From: Candidatus Finniella inopinata
Lineage (GTDB): Bacteria; Pseudomonadota; Alphaproteobacteria; Paracaedibacterales; CAITNM01
Length of the DNA: 13,375 nt
NCBI GenBank assembly: GCA_945903885.1
Contig: CAMDPB010000007.1
Location: forward strand, 1-13,375
Direction of reading: 5' to 3'
Each line of letters begins with the position of its first letter. The first letter of the stretch is position 1. The notes below the pieces were generated by a model that searched no databases, had not been told where the DNA came from, and saw nothing but the letters and a program-made list of their open reading frames with translations. Shown here piece after piece: positions 12,793-13,375 of this stretch. The translations under genes and the position numbers were made by a program.

Positions 12793-13375
12793 ATGTTTAA
12801 TGATATGAAATATTTAATGGCGTCACTTTCATTACTTACTTGCGGATGGGCTGCGGAACTTCCACCAGTGGTTGGTGCAGAAGAAATTATTGATGAGCAT
12901 GCAAGTGTTTCTGGAGTTGTTTCTGCAGCGGCAATCACAGATCAAGACGCAAAAAGTAGTACTAGTTTGGTTTCAGCTTCAGTGATTGCACCTGCAACAG
13001 TAAGTACAAACTTTGGCTACTTATCGTACAGAACTTTTAACATAGGAGATGATATTCAAGGATTAGCTGCTCACCAATTTTTACCTGAAAGTGCTATTGG
13101 CGTAGAAAGAGATTTGATTGCTGATTATTCAGGTGATTCATTAGTCAAAACTGTTATGAATGGATGGTTTATGCACACAAAAGAAAATTGGTTTTTTGGA
13201 TTTTCTCCATCTGAGAAAAGCTGGCCACCTTCTGATCAGATTCATCCATTGATGATATCAATGCATTTCACCGACTCTTTTTTGCCTTATGCTTTTTCAC
13301 AAGTGGGCATTGAATATTTGAAAAAATGGGCTCCTATTGGAGCTAGAGATTTATGGACATTAAAAGCACTGCAAC
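12793..13375 (+). CDS. Polysaccharide pyruvyl transferase-like protein with N-terminal Sec signal (partial, runs off the window)
   Basis: ATG 12793, with AAGGA upstream; open for 194 codons to the window end. Residues 1-20 (M-F-N-D-M-K-Y-L-M-A-S-L-S-L-L-T-C-G-W-A) resemble a Sec signal peptide. An A/S/V-rich linker follows to about residue 75. The catalytic-domain start is then visible: Y-R-T-F-N-I-G-D-D-I-Q (glycine-rich nucleotide-binding turn), V-E-R-D-L, M-N-G-W-F-M, H-P-L-M-I-S-M-H-F and P-I-G-A-R-D-L-W-T. These match the polysaccharide pyruvyl transferase superfamily, which adds pyruvyl groups to surface glycans or acts as a glycosyltransferase-like enzyme. Family members usually act in the cytoplasm, so an export signal is odd; if real, the protein would work in the periplasm or outside the cell. 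The C-terminal half is missing, so completeness cannot be judged. Confidence 0.75.
   Translation, partial: MFNDMKYLMASLSLLTCGWAAELPPVVGAEEIIDEHASVSGVVSAAAITDQDAKSSTSLVSASVIAPATVSTNFGYLSYRTFNIGDDIQGLAAHQFLPESAIGVERDLIADYSGDSLVKTVMNGWFMHTKENWFFGFSPSEKSWPPSDQIHPLMISMHFTDSFLPYAFSQVGIEYLKKWAPIGARDLWTLKALQ

Overview
The window is AT-rich DNA that looks like the genome of a Gram-negative, probably alphaproteobacterial, bacterium with a reduced or host-associated lifestyle (Holosporales/Rickettsiales-like). This is an inference. It rests on a 3TM holin of the gene-transfer-agent/alphaproteobacterial type, a DMT-family metabolite transporter, many small Sec-exported proteins, decaying genes and scattered palindromic intergenic repeats. 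No marker gene fixes the taxon.

The backbone is a collinear + strand set of siphophage/GTA-like structural and lysis genes, split into three blocks. Block 1 (16-1396) holds a head-tail adaptor, a tail-terminator-like protein, a 36-codon ORF and a putative tail protein. Block 2 (5810-7357) is one large gene resembling a tail baseplate hub. Block 3 (10649-12675) holds a tail protein of unknown family, a short tail-fibre-like protein, a SleB-type cell wall hydrolase and a 3TM holin, packed with short overlaps (ATGA and 8 nt) or an 8 nt gap. No tail tube or tape measure gene is visible between the blocks, so the prophage or GTA is probably incomplete or rearranged.

Between and after the blocks lie non-phage genes, almost all starting with a Sec signal peptide. 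Between blocks 1 and 2 are a 223-aa exported protein, two tiny exported peptides, a 10-TM EamA transporter on the - strand, an exported flagellar-rod-like protein broken by an in-frame TAG, a 115-aa exported protein with a hydrophobic C-terminus, and a trypsin-like protease whose catalytic Asp position is Asn. Between blocks 2 and 3 are two adjacent - strand paralogues that share an unusual C-terminal domain, one of them fused to an NHL beta-propeller. After block 3 comes the start of an exported polysaccharide pyruvyl transferase-like gene that runs off the window.

Intergenic regions carry strong intrinsic terminators, two of them near-identical copies flanking the 115-aa protein/protease pair. 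They also carry hairpin repeats sharing a loop motif, and a 58-bp repeat covering the 3' ends of the two surface-protein genes. The most unusual points are the interleaving of phage tail genes with secreted-protein genes, the Sec-exported flagellar-rod homologue with an amber codon at a normally Gln-like position, and the C-terminal domain ending in a shared SWARN tail.
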